DNA from: an uncultured Anaerolineaceae bacterium
GTDB lineage: Bacteria; Chloroflexota; Anaerolineae; Anaerolineales; Anaerolineaceae
Reading direction: 5' to 3'
Assembly: GCA_927443345.1 (NCBI GenBank)
Contig: CAKMKJ010000006.1
Span: forward strand, 1-64,000
DNA: 64,000 nucleotides
Part shown: one piece after another, positions 17,026 to 25,266 of the stretch
Position numbering within the stretch: the first letter of the stretch is position 1
Layout: each line of letters starts with the position of its first letter
The notes under the pieces: generated by a model
What the model was told of the DNA's origin: nothing
The model's input: the letters and a program-made list of their open reading frames with translations, nothing else
Databases searched by the model: none
Made by a program: the position numbers and the translations under genes

Positions 17026-17508
17026 CTAATTATTGCGGTATGCAGCTAAAACAGATTCCGGGCTGATCGAGGATTTCAAGGTAATGATCGACGGGGAACC
17101 TCTCTCTTGAGAAGCTAAAATCTGTAAGGCTTCTTTGGCCTTTACAGCAGGAGATTCTTTAACTTTGCCTGCCTTGGCTTCTTTAAATTCCTTTTCAGAT
17201 TCTGCTTTCAAGTTGACCGAAACGTTAACTGAAGGGGTATTGACCGCTACAGAAGCTATTGCAATGGTTTCAGGAGGCGTAATATTTTTTATTTTGTTTC
17301 TTTCCAAAATACCAGGTGTTCCATTTGCTGACTCTTTGGCTGAAGAAGATGTTATTCCGACTTTTATATCTTCATGTACTCCGCGTGCAGAAGCTGAAGC
17401 GGAACTATTGGTGACAGTAGTTTTTGGAGCAGAATTTTTATCAGCGGCGAGTGTCGCGCCGTAATAAACGGCTGTGTTGGCAATATTGGGTGTGATTGGA
17501 TGTATCAT
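17026..17508 (-). CDS. Small Ser/Ala-rich protein, paralogue B
   Basis: A 160-residue protein. ATG 17508 is chosen because AGGAGAGG precedes it; the earlier in-frame start lacks a site. The first residues MIHPITPN parallel MISPINRV of the neighbour, and the C-terminal 40 residues carry the shared EAL-x2-LAS-x-E and V-x-AAY motifs. The middle is longer than in paralogue A and rich in Ser, Thr, Val and Lys, with low complexity. No signal or membrane helix. Each gene has its own terminator, so they appear to be transcribed separately. Confidence 0.65.
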   Translation of the reverse strand: MIHPITPNIANTAVYYGATLAADKNSAPKTTVTNSSASASARGVHEDIKVGITSSSAKESANGTPGILERNKIKNITPPETIAIASVAVNTPSVNVSVNLKAESEKEFKEAKAGKVKESPAVKAKEALQILASQERGSPSIITLKSSISPESVLAAYRNN

Positions 17509-17625
17509 TTTATATCCTCTCCTGGTATCAATTGATGCAGGTAACAAGTAAATTATTATAACATTACTTTTAAATTACTACTTTAGAGTTTTGAAAGGTT
17601 TTAGTGATGATTGAGACCCCTAAAC

Positions 17626-17654
17626 AAAAAAGCTGAAGAGTTCACAGCTTTTTT
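17626..17654. terminator. Terminator after the MFS gene
   Basis: AAAAAAGCTG (17626-17635) pairs with CAGCTTTTTT (17645-17654). Symmetric A/T tracts let it act on both strands; the leftward MFS gene ends 32 nt to its right. Confidence 0.8.
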
Positions 17655-17685
17655 GAATGAGAAAATTTGTGGCAATATCTGTTTA

Positions 17686-18942
17686 CTATTTTGTTAGCCG
17701 GGTTTTAGGCATCCATAAAAACATCATGAGCGCGGCAATCAAGGCAAGGGTACCGCCAAAAATAAATGGTGCTGATGGGCCAAATCCGTCCCAACTGCCG
17801 ACCCCCTGCCAAAGGATGCCCGCAATCAGAGAAGATGGAAATGCCAACAACCCTATCACGGCATGATAAGTACCATACGCGGTCCCTCTCAAATTTTCGG
17901 AAACCAAATCCGCAACCATCGCGTTGGCGGTACCGAATGCCAGCCCATAATAGATGCCATAAACAATATAGAGAACCCACACCTGCCAAGCGGATTGTGC
18001 CAAAGCGAAGCCAAAATAGATGGCTGCATACACCAACCAGCCGCCGATGATCAAGCGCCTGCGGCCAATGCGATCAGACCATGATCCGGCTGGGGTGGCA
18101 ATCAGCGCAATCACAAGGTTGTAGGCTGCCAGCATGATCAAAATACCCACCACCGAAAGACCTAAGTTCTGAGCTCGTAGCACGAGAAACCCGTCAGAAG
18201 AATTGCCAAGGGTAAAGATACTGACAATAATCAGAAATATTGTGAAGGGTTTACCCATGTTTTTGAATGAAAACTTTGGCGCTTCACGAACCCCGGCGAC
18301 TTTAACTTCCTTAGTGCCGAGTGCCAGTGTAAGAACTGCCAGTACAGCCGGGATGAGACTGATCAACACAAGCGTCTGAAAAGTGGATCGAGTGAGGGCA
18401 AGCGTATTTTTCTGCGCCAGCCAGACTACCAGGGCGGCAATGAGCAAGCCAAGGTTAGCCCCTGCTTTATCCATGGCCCGGTTGAATCCGAAGGCCAATC
18501 CGCGTAAGGCCATGGGGGTTGAATCCGCGACCAGTGCGTCACGCGGCGCGGTGCGGATTCCCTTGCCCACCCGATCTGCCCAACGAACACCCGCCACCAA
18601 TCCCCAGGTATTGGCAAGAAAAAAGAAAGGTTTCGAGAGAGCCGAAAATGCATAGCCAAGTACGGCCAGCCATTTTCGTCCGTGTAATTTGTCAGAAAGC
18701 CAACCAGAAAACACCTTTAGAATGCTGGCGGTGGCTTCTGCGATGCCCTCGATCAATCCGATGACACTGGTTTGTACCCCAAGCACGTTAGCCAGAAACA
18801 GCGGCAGAATGTTCAGTACCATGTCGCTTGAGATATCCATAAAGAAACTGGTGAAACCGACTGCCCAAACATTGCGGGGTAAGTCTTTAACGGTGGGACG
18901 CTTTGCGTGTTCATCAGTTCTTACTATAGGTTTTTCTGCCAC
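17686..18942 (-). CDS. Major facilitator superfamily transporter
   Basis: A 418-residue protein with about twelve transmembrane segments in two halves. Visible family features are SWLSDKLHGRKW-like loop 2-3 (here GWLSDKLHGRKW), the ADRVGKGIRTAPRDAL block and, in the second half, GSWSDRIGRRRLIIGG. The ADRVGKGIRTAPRDAL segment is typical of a bacterial subfamily annotated as generic MFS or drug-resistance efflux proteins. Substrate unknown. The cytoplasmic N-terminus is charged. Monocistronic, with a terminator downstream. Confidence 0.9.
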   Translation of the reverse strand: MAEKPIVRTDEHAKRPTVKDLPRNVWAVGFTSFFMDISSDMVLNILPLFLANVLGVQTSVIGLIEGIAEATASILKVFSGWLSDKLHGRKWLAVLGYAFSALSKPFFFLANTWGLVAGVRWADRVGKGIRTAPRDALVADSTPMALRGLAFGFNRAMDKAGANLGLLIAALVVWLAQKNTLALTRSTFQTLVLISLIPAVLAVLTLALGTKEVKVAGVREAPKFSFKNMGKPFTIFLIIVSIFTLGNSSDGFLVLRAQNLGLSVVGILIMLAAYNLVIALIATPAGSWSDRIGRRRLIIGGWLVYAAIYFGFALAQSAWQVWVLYIVYGIYYGLAFGTANAMVADLVSENLRGTAYGTYHAVIGLLAFPSSLIAGILWQGVGSWDGFGPSAPFIFGGTLALIAALMMFLWMPKTRLTK

Positions 18943-19066
18943 TATTTTTGCCTTTCACCGATAATTACTAAACCTAATTGGATGAAATTTCTGGAGTGTG
19001 ATCGATCAACAGGCATTTTATGACTTAATTCCGATAAACACAATAGGTGTTACATCGTATAAACAA

Positions 19067-19103
19067 TTGACTGCCGTATAAAAAAATGATAATATGTACG
19101 GCA
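19067..19103 (+). promoter_or_regulatory. Toxin-antitoxin promoter with inverted-repeat operator
   Basis: TTGACT (19067-19072) and TAATAT (19090-19095) are 17 bp apart. A perfect inverted repeat, TGCCGTA (19072-19078) and TACGGCA (19097-19103), brackets the -10 with 25-bp centre spacing. This fits autoregulation by the ribbon-helix-helix antitoxin encoded next. Confidence 0.75.
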
Positions 19104-19114
19104 AGAGGTGAATT

Positions 19115-19351
19115 ATGCAAAAAACAAAACTAACAGTTAGGGTTGACCAAGATTTATTAAACAATTTAAAACAATATGCAGCTTCGAACCGGACAACATT
19201 AACTGATTTAATTGATGCCTATTTACGACACATCCCTGACCAAAATCCCGGAAAGCACACTGCAATTGTCAGTAAATTAAGCGGCATCCTGTCTCAAGAT
19301 GTAACAATTGAAGATTATAAGAAACATCTAGAAGAAAAATATGCCCGCTAA
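19115..19351 (+). CDS. Ribbon-helix-helix antitoxin
   Basis: A 78-residue protein with an N-terminal RHH motif: the strand KTKLTVRVDQDLLNNLKQYA, then the helix after RTTLTDLIDAYL. The C-terminal 35 residues would wrap the toxin. It resembles DUF6364-type antitoxins. It overlaps the PIN toxin by 11 nt, and AAGAGGTG precedes its start. As in other VapBC modules it should repress its own promoter through the inverted repeat just upstream. Confidence 0.8.
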   Translation: MQKTKLTVRVDQDLLNNLKQYAASNRTTLTDLIDAYLRHIPDQNPGKHTAIVSKLSGILSQDVTIEDYKKHLEEKYAR

Positions 19352-19772
19352 ACCAGTTATTCTCGTAGACTTAAATATCTTATTAGATGTTCTTTACAAG
19401 CGGGAACCTTTTTACGAACTTTCAGCCCGGGTATTAGGCTTAATAGAGTCAGACCAGGTAATTGGTTTTGTCGCCTCCCATAGTCTTCCCACGCTTTTTT
19501 ATATTCTTAATAAAGATAAATCAATCAAGAACGCCAAAGCTGTAATTACCAACCTGTTGAGACTATTCAAAGTAGCGTCAGTAGATCAAGCGACGATCGA
19601 ACAGGCACTAGAGCTGAGCTACAAAGATTTTGAGGATACCGTTCAAATGAGTTCTGCCTTGCAATGCAAGGCAGATTATTTGATCACCCGCAATACCAAA
19701 GATTTTCAATCCCCACTTGTTCCAGTTTTGCAACCAGTAGAATTCATGGCGATTTTCAGTAGTTCAAAATAA
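19341..19772 (+). CDS. PIN-domain toxin, VapC-type
   Basis: A 143-residue PIN-domain ribonuclease. Acidic residues of the active site are visible as Asp in VDLNILLD, then in DFEDTVQMSSA, and Asp in ITRNTKDF. The mid-protein motif DFEDTVQ and the ADYLITRNTKDF end are typical of this PIN subgroup. In the family such toxins cleave RNA, often tRNA or rRNA; the target here is unknown. Translation is likely coupled to the antitoxin through the overlap. Confidence 0.85.
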   Translation: MPAKPVILVDLNILLDVLYKREPFYELSARVLGLIESDQVIGFVASHSLPTLFYILNKDKSIKNAKAVITNLLRLFKVASVDQATIEQALELSYKDFEDTVQMSSALQCKADYLITRNTKDFQSPLVPVLQPVEFMAIFSSSK

Positions 19773-19784
19773 ATTTTTTATGCT

Positions 19785-20954
19785 TCAAGCAGCTAAATTA
19801 AGAATCTTGCGCACGTCTTCATAACCAAGCTTCACAAAGCTGCCAAAGCTGCGCTTGCCGCTTTTTGTGCATTTGGCGGCCATTTCATCAATGCGATCGG
19901 CTGGAATATCCATCTCTGAAAGGCGCGTAACAAGACCCATTGATTGGAAGAAGGCTTCCATTCTCTCAATACCGGCTTGAGCCACCGCTTCCGGATTGAA
20001 GACATCCATTTCAACATTCCAAACCCGCACAGACCATTGTACAAAGCGGTTAACGTCATGCTTCCACACATATTTCATCCAGGCGGGAAAAACCACTGCC
20101 AATCCGGCACCGTGAGCAATATCATAAATTCCACTGATTTCGTGTTCAATCTCGTGTGAAGCCCAATCTCCGACTCTGCCGGTATTCAAAAGATTGTTGT
20201 GCGCGACTGTTCCGGCCCACATGATTTCAGACCAGGCATCATAGTCTTTTGGGTTCTGTAAAACCAGAGGGGCTTGGCTGATAAGAGTTTTCATCGTCGC
20301 TTCTATCAAGCGGTCAGTCAATTCAACATGCTGAACGTTGGTAAAGTAGCGTTCCAGTAAATGCGCCATGATATCGGTAACCCCGCAGGCCACTTGAAAT
20401 TTTGGAAGTGAAAAAGCCAGCTCTGGGTTGAGGATCGAGAAGCGCGGATAAATCAATTCAGAATTGACCGCCCGTTTAAGCCAACCTTCTTCATTGGTAA
20501 TGACTGTTCCGGTGCTCGCCTCGCTGCCCGCTGCCGGAATGGTTAAAACCGTGCCAATGGGTAGTGCAGCCACAGGCTCACCTTTGCCCAGGTAAAAATC
20601 CCAGACATCACCCTCAATGACCGCACCCATGGCGATGGCTTTGGCGGAATCAATTACGCTGCCACCACCTACTGCCAGGATCAATCCAAGTTTGTGTTCT
20701 TTGCAAAGCTTTACACCCTCGTGCACCAGCGACAAGCGTGGATTGGGTTGGACCCCGCCCAACTCAACCCACTGAACACCTGCCTTTTTGAGTGACGCGG
20801 TCACGCGGTCAAACAACCCGGAGGCTTTGATACTTCCTCCACCATAATGCAGCAAAATTGTCTTGCTGTGAAGGGCGACCTGTTCTCCAACTTTTTCTTC
20901 GCTGTTTTTGCCAAACAAAATTCTGGTTGGGTTGATAAATTCAAAGTTTTCCAT
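19785..20954 (-). CDS. Iron-containing alcohol dehydrogenase (butanol dehydrogenase type)
   Basis: A 389-residue group III alcohol dehydrogenase. ATG 20954 is preferred because AGGAGAAAT precedes it and the protein then begins MENFEFINPTRILFG, as in YqhD/BDH proteins. The NAD(P) site is GGGSVIDSAKAIA, and metal ligands lie in DIMAHLLERYF and HEIEHEISGIYDIAHGAGLA. These enzymes interconvert aldehydes and alcohols in fermentation and often prefer NADPH. Monocistronic by context, between two toxin-antitoxin pairs. Substrate cannot be assigned. Confidence 0.92.
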   Translation of the reverse strand: MENFEFINPTRILFGKNSEEKVGEQVALHSKTILLHYGGGSIKASGLFDRVTASLKKAGVQWVELGGVQPNPRLSLVHEGVKLCKEHKLGLILAVGGGSVIDSAKAIAMGAVIEGDVWDFYLGKGEPVAALPIGTVLTIPAAGSEASTGTVITNEEGWLKRAVNSELIYPRFSILNPELAFSLPKFQVACGVTDIMAHLLERYFTNVQHVELTDRLIEATMKTLISQAPLVLQNPKDYDAWSEIMWAGTVAHNNLLNTGRVGDWASHEIEHEISGIYDIAHGAGLAVVFPAWMKYVWKHDVNRFVQWSVRVWNVEMDVFNPEAVAQAGIERMEAFFQSMGLVTRLSEMDIPADRIDEMAAKCTKSGKRSFGSFVKLGYEDVRKILNLAA

Positions 20955-21060
20955 AACGCTATTTCTCCTGTATATCAATAAATTTTTAACATTGCTCATC
21001 TGGAACAAAAGAGATTTCTACATGGATATATTCGTTTCCAATGATAAAACCGAAGACAAA

Positions 21061-21444
21061 TTAAACTTTGTGCTTTGATATGTAATTTACACCATGTATT
21101 CCATTAAAATGTTCATCCTGCGTCCATAAAGTGGCCTCATACAAACGAGCCGTACTCAAGATTAAACTATCTGCCATAAGAATTTTGTACTTTATTGAAA
21201 GTTGAGCAGCGGATAGTGCGATTTCTCGAGTAATCTCAACACTTAATCCGGTAGACATTATTCCCGCGATCTGTAAAGCATCTTCCTCACCTTTCTTCAA
21301 GAGAGTGAGTTTAAACACCTCATAAAGACAAATTACTGGAACAATTAAATGCTCAATATCTTCAAGGGCAGGTCTAAAGAAATTCGCGTTCCTTCCTGCT
21401 GTGAAATACTCGAGCCAACCTGAGGAATCTACCACATTCATCAT
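21061..21444 (-). CDS. PIN-domain toxin, VapC-type
   Basis: A 127-residue PIN protein. Active-site acidic residues are visible in VDSSGWLEYF, in CLYEVFKL and in MADSLILSTARLYEATLWTQDEHF. It overlaps the upstream antitoxin stop by 4 nt (ATGA), so the pair is one operon. Predicted RNase toxin neutralised by the AbrB-type partner. Confidence 0.87.
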   Translation of the reverse strand: MMNVVDSSGWLEYFTAGRNANFFRPALEDIEHLIVPVICLYEVFKLTLLKKGEEDALQIAGIMSTGLSVEITREIALSAAQLSIKYKILMADSLILSTARLYEATLWTQDEHFNGIHGVNYISKHKV

Positions 21445-21653
21445 CTTTCCTCGTCATCATCCTCTCGATAACCTTCGGTCTGCATGCCTTTCAAGAGACC
21501 AAAAGCTTCTTCAATGGGAGGTGCGATCATTAGATGAAGTGTTTTTTTGTAAGGGATGAAGGTGATTTTTTGACCGGGTTTGATATTAAATTCTTTTCGC
21601 ACTTCGCTAGGAATAACGACCTGGAATTTTGTGGAAATAGTTGATGTGTACAT
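21441..21653 (-). CDS. AbrB/MazE-type antitoxin (VapB)
   Basis: A 70-residue protein with the swapped-hairpin SpoVT-AbrB fold: STKFQVVIPSEVRKEFNIKPGQKI is the standard DNA-binding half, here beginning at residue 7. The C-terminal tail, rich in Glu, Asp and Arg, should bind the PIN toxin. ATGA overlap with the toxin gene. AGGAG precedes the start. Confidence 0.88.
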   Translation of the reverse strand: MYTSTISTKFQVVIPSEVRKEFNIKPGQKITFIPYKKTLHLMIAPPIEEAFGLLKGMQTEGYREDDDEER

Positions 21654-21705
21654 GTATTACGTCTCCTAATCGATTATAAAACGTAAAACAATTATAGCGT
21701 ATTCA

Positions 21706-21751
21706 AATAAAAAGTAACCACTCTACATAAATAATTCATTGAAGAGTGGTT
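21706..21751 (-). terminator. Terminator of the citrate synthase gene
   Basis: AACCACTCT (21716-21724) pairs with AGAGTGGTT (21743-21751); read leftward the stem is followed by ACTTTTTATTTG. The loop is long (18 nt). Confidence 0.7.
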
Positions 21752-21777
21752 CTATCAGAGCAATTAAATCAGATAAA

Positions 21778-23082
21778 TTACTCCCCTTCGATCATCTTCT
21801 CCAATATATCAGTGGTCAAAGATTTCGGTCTTTCGATGGGCTTGCCCAACGCGCGAGACCAGGTCACATGGGTGGTGATGCCCAAAATACGGCTAAAGCC
21901 AAACAGAACGGTATAAAAATCCATTTCATTCAGACCGAAATAATGCTGCAAGGTGCCGTTGATCGCATCCACATTCGGCCACGGATTCTTGACTTTCTCA
22001 TTTTCTTTCAAGATGCCTGGCAGGAGCTGGTAGACTTTCTCCACCAGTTGGAACACGGGATCATGAGGCAGATACTTCATGGCAAACTCACGCTGTGCCA
22101 AGAAGCGCGGATCGGTGACACGCAGCACAGCGTGTCCGTAGCCGGGTATCAACCTGCCGCTGGTGATAAATTCGTGAAGATAGGTGTTCAATTGTTCATC
22201 CGTGGGCAGTTTGTCGTTGAAGTGGCTCAACACATCCAACAGCCAGCGCAGGCACTCCTGGTTGGCCAAACCATGCAGTGGACCAGCGAGGCCATTCATG
22301 CCCGATGCGCATGAAAGATAGATATCAGAAAGCGCAGACCCCACCAGATGGCTGGTATGTGTACTGACGTTGGCACCCTCATGATCAGAATGCAACACTA
22401 CGAACAAACGCATCAAATCCATGTAAGCCGGGTCATGCTTGCCAATCATCCATGCAAAGTTGGCGCTCCAATCCAATTTGGGGTTGGGCTGCACAAATAT
22501 TCCGTTGCGGTATTTAAGATTGTAAATATTGGCAATGATGGTAGGCAGTTTGGCAGTCAGGTTTAGGCTGTCTTCGAGATAATATCCCCAGTAATCTTCT
22601 TTATCAATGCCGTAATAGAAACGCCGTGCAAAAACGGACTCACTCTGCAGCGCTAAAATAGCCTGAGAAAATAGTGTCATGGGATGGGTGTAAGCAGGCA
22701 TGGGAGCCAGGGATTTAAACACATGGTCGGGCACGTTGCTGCGCACCTTCCACTCGATCTCAACCTGGTCGGCTTCTTGTTTGGTGGGCATCTCGCCTGT
22801 CATCAACAGGTAATAAAGACCGCCTGCCAACGGGAATTCAGCATTATCCGCTTTGGGTAGTTTTTCGAGAACTTCGGGAATGGTGAATCCACGCAAGCGC
22901 AGCCCTTCTTGTTGGTTGACATGTGAAATATCCGTTACGCCAATGGGAACGCCACGGATACCGCCGTAAAGTTGTTCAACCGTCACTTCGGCAACATTGA
23001 AACTGCCGTGTTCTTTGACCAATTGTTTCATTCTGGCACGTTCTGCGGTTAATTTTGAGATAATTCGATGTTCAATATTCAT
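21778..23082 (-). CDS. Citrate synthase
   Basis: Condenses acetyl-CoA and oxaloacetate to citrate. The 434-residue protein is of the larger type related to mitochondrial citrate synthase rather than the short GltA form. Active-site His lie in LHSDHEGANVSTHTSHLVGS and GPLHGLANQE, and the PGYGHAVLR segment with the following DPR is intact. The acetyl-CoA catalytic Asp is expected in the PNVDAINGTL block. Transcribed away from icd-acn, with the IclR gene 22 nt upstream in the same direction, so the regulator and citrate synthase probably form an operon. Confidence 0.95.
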   Translation of the reverse strand: MNIEHRIISKLTAERARMKQLVKEHGSFNVAEVTVEQLYGGIRGVPIGVTDISHVNQQEGLRLRGFTIPEVLEKLPKADNAEFPLAGGLYYLLMTGEMPTKQEADQVEIEWKVRSNVPDHVFKSLAPMPAYTHPMTLFSQAILALQSESVFARRFYYGIDKEDYWGYYLEDSLNLTAKLPTIIANIYNLKYRNGIFVQPNPKLDWSANFAWMIGKHDPAYMDLMRLFVVLHSDHEGANVSTHTSHLVGSALSDIYLSCASGMNGLAGPLHGLANQECLRWLLDVLSHFNDKLPTDEQLNTYLHEFITSGRLIPGYGHAVLRVTDPRFLAQREFAMKYLPHDPVFQLVEKVYQLLPGILKENEKVKNPWPNVDAINGTLQHYFGLNEMDFYTVLFGFSRILGITTHVTWSRALGKPIERPKSLTTDILEKMIEGE

Positions 23083-23104
23083 GGCTTTTTCCTGTAGTAC
23101 ATTA

Positions 23105-23896
23105 TTAAGAACGTGTGGTGTAACCCAATAGACGTGAAATATCCATGGCGGCGATCACCGCATCATGCCCGTAACTTTCAATAACATCCTGACTGAAGCG
23201 CTGCGTCGGACCTGAAATGGTCAATGCCCCGGTCACTTGACGATCAGGGCCGTAGATGGGGGCAGCGACCCCTGAGGCATCCTGAATCCACTCGCCGTGA
23301 CTAAAAGCATAACCCTGTTGTTTGATTTTGACCAACTCATCCCGTAACAGCTTGAGATCCGTGATGGTGTGTCGGGTAAAAGGCTGCAAAGGCACACTTG
23401 CCAAAATATGTTCCTGTTGCACTTCGTTTAAAAAGGCCAGGATCACCTTTCCGGCAGAACCCGCGTAGAGTGGAAGACGCAGCCCGAGGCGAGCCACTAT
23501 GCGCACGTTCTGCGGAGATTCTAAACGTTCGACACAAACGCGGTCTGTACCATCTACAACATAGAGGCTGATAGTTTCACGCGAAAGCTGCTGTAGTTCA
23601 TTCATAATGGGCATGGCCACTGCGCGAATATCCAATGTTGCCAGGTAGACACCGCTCCAATTGAGGATGCGAATGCCCATGCTGTAGGTTTTAGTTTCAA
23701 TGTTTTGCTGTAAAACGCCGCGCTCCCTCATTTCTTGCAGCAGGCGGCCTGTAGTGCTGGTGGAGAGTCCGGTCATTCTGGCCAACTCGCGCACGCCAAG
23801 ATCGGTGCGCTCCTGGGTGAAACAATCCAGAATCTCGCACACATGCGCCAGCACACCTTTTTTGGAACTGTTCAAATCGCTCATTTGTTGTCCCAT
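23105..23896 (-). CDS. IclR family transcriptional regulator
   Basis: A 263-residue regulator if started at ATG 23896; ATG 23884 (259 residues) is equally possible, and the start at 23953 is unlikely because it would cross the icd promoter. The N-terminal winged helix (VRELARMTGLSTSTTGRLLQEM) is followed by an effector domain with GLRLPLYAGSAGKVILAF and GVAAPIYGPD. IclR proteins sense small carboxylates or aromatics. Placed between citrate synthase and the divergent icd-acn genes, it is a strong candidate for control of this TCA module. No Shine-Dalgarno is evident. Confidence 0.9.
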   Translation of the reverse strand: MGQQMSDLNSSKKGVLAHVCEILDCFTQERTDLGVRELARMTGLSTSTTGRLLQEMRERGVLQQNIETKTYSMGIRILNWSGVYLATLDIRAVAMPIMNELQQLSRETISLYVVDGTDRVCVERLESPQNVRIVARLGLRLPLYAGSAGKVILAFLNEVQQEHILASVPLQPFTRHTITDLKLLRDELVKIKQQGYAFSHGEWIQDASGVAAPIYGPDRQVTGALTISGPTQRFSQDVIESYGHDAVIAAMDISRLLGYTTRS

Positions 23897-23931
23897 ATAA
23901 TAAGACAGCGTCCCATTATTTATTGTATAAT
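23890..23931 (+). promoter_or_regulatory. icd promoter with GTCCCAT direct repeats
   Basis: A -10 TATAAT (23926-23931) has a weak -35 AAGACA (23902-23907). GTCCCAT occurs at 23890-23896 and 23910-23916, exactly 20 bp apart, flanking the -35. The spacing puts both copies on one face of the helix, as expected for a regulator such as the adjacent IclR protein. Confidence 0.55.
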
Positions 23932-23981
23932 AGTGTACATAATTTGATTGCATATGTCAATTACCCATTTGGAGAATTTTT

Positions 23982-25265
23982 ATGTTTCAATCCAGCACTG
24001 CTCAAGCCATCACGATTCAAAACGGCAAAATCATAGTTCCAGAACACCCGATCATCCCTTTTATGGAAGGCGACGGGGTCGGACCCGAGGTCATGCGTTC
24101 CGCTCAACAGGTGGTGGATGCTGCTGTTGCCAAAGCCTATAACGGTAGTCGTTCCATTAAATGGAAGGAAGTGCTGGCCGGACAAAAAGCTGAAAAACTG
24201 ACGGGCAGCACCCTGCCCGAAGAAACACTCAATACCTTCAAAACTTGCCATGTTGGGCTAAAGGGTCCGCTAAACACCCCTGTAGGAGAAGGTGCGCGTT
24301 CACTTAATGTCGCCATGCGCAAAGAACTTGATCTTTACGCCAACTTCCGCCCGGTCAAGTATTATCCTCCGGCGCCATCCCCTTTGCTGCACCCTGAGCG
24401 GGTGAATGCGGTGCTTTTCCGTGAGAACACTGAAGACGTATACGCCGGGATCGAATTTGCCGCCGGTTCTGATGAGGCTAAAGCCTTGTTGGAATTCTTC
24501 AAAACCCAATCACCCGAGAATTACGCCCGCATTCGTTTCCCTGAATCTTCTGCACTGGGGCTCAAACCGATTTCGAGTGACGGTTCGCAAAGAATCGTGC
24601 GCAGCGCGATTGAATATGCGCTGCAAAACAAACGCAAATCCGTCACCATCCTTCACAAAGGAAATATCATGAAGTTCACCGAAGGTGGATTCATGAATTG
24701 GGGCTACGATGTAGCTGAGAAGGAATTTGCCACTGAAACTTACAGCATGCGTCTGCATAAACGCCTCGCCGCAGAACAAGGCGAAGAGGCCGCAAAAAAT
24801 GCCTTGAAAGAAGCCAAAGATTCAGGCAAATTGATCATCAAAGACATGATCGTAGATGCCGCCTTTGAGCGCTCAATTGCCCACCCCGAAGACATGGATG
24901 TGTTGGTGACCACCAACCTCAACGGCGACTATCTCTCAGACGCATTGGCCGCACTGGTCGGAGGATTGGGTATTGCTCCGGGTGCCAATATTAATTACCT
25001 GACCGGGGATGCGATTTTCGAAGCCGTGCACGGCACCGCACCCGACATTGCCGGCAAAGACCTGGCGAACCCCTGTTCATTGATCTTGTCTTCAGTATTG
25101 ATGCTGCGTTACCTGGGCTGGATGGAAGCCGCCGATCTGGTTGAAAATTCCTTAAGCCAGACCTTTGCCAATCGCACCGTGACCGCCGATTTTGCCTGCC
25201 AGATGGAAAATGCCGTAAGCTGCTCCACCACCCAATTCACTGCCTTGCTGCTTCAAAGGATTTAA
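23982..25265 (+). CDS. icd: Isocitrate dehydrogenase, predicted NAD+-dependent
   Basis: Oxidatively decarboxylates isocitrate to 2-oxoglutarate. The 427-residue protein aligns with E. coli Icd (offset about 11). Substrate residues are present in GEGARSLNVAMRK. At the cofactor site the segment HGTAPDIAGKD has Asp355-Ile356 where the NADP enzyme has Lys344-Tyr345, and VTADFAC has Ala402 and Cys406 in place of Tyr391 and Arg395. All four adenosine-phosphate contacts are thus lost, which predicts NAD+ use. GGAGAAT precedes the ATG. acn follows after 1 nt. Confidence 0.94.
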   Translation: MFQSSTAQAITIQNGKIIVPEHPIIPFMEGDGVGPEVMRSAQQVVDAAVAKAYNGSRSIKWKEVLAGQKAEKLTGSTLPEETLNTFKTCHVGLKGPLNTPVGEGARSLNVAMRKELDLYANFRPVKYYPPAPSPLLHPERVNAVLFRENTEDVYAGIEFAAGSDEAKALLEFFKTQSPENYARIRFPESSALGLKPISSDGSQRIVRSAIEYALQNKRKSVTILHKGNIMKFTEGGFMNWGYDVAEKEFATETYSMRLHKRLAAEQGEEAAKNALKEAKDSGKLIIKDMIVDAAFERSIAHPEDMDVLVTTNLNGDYLSDALAALVGGLGIAPGANINYLTGDAIFEAVHGTAPDIAGKDLANPCSLILSSVLMLRYLGWMEAADLVENSLSQTFANRTVTADFACQMENAVSCSTTQFTALLLQRI

Positions 25266-25266
25266 C

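Noticed and set aside
21739-22314. Rightward open frame of 191 codons across the citrate synthase gene
   Set aside because: It is the antisense of citrate synthase, has no ribosome-binding site and no recognisable motif.
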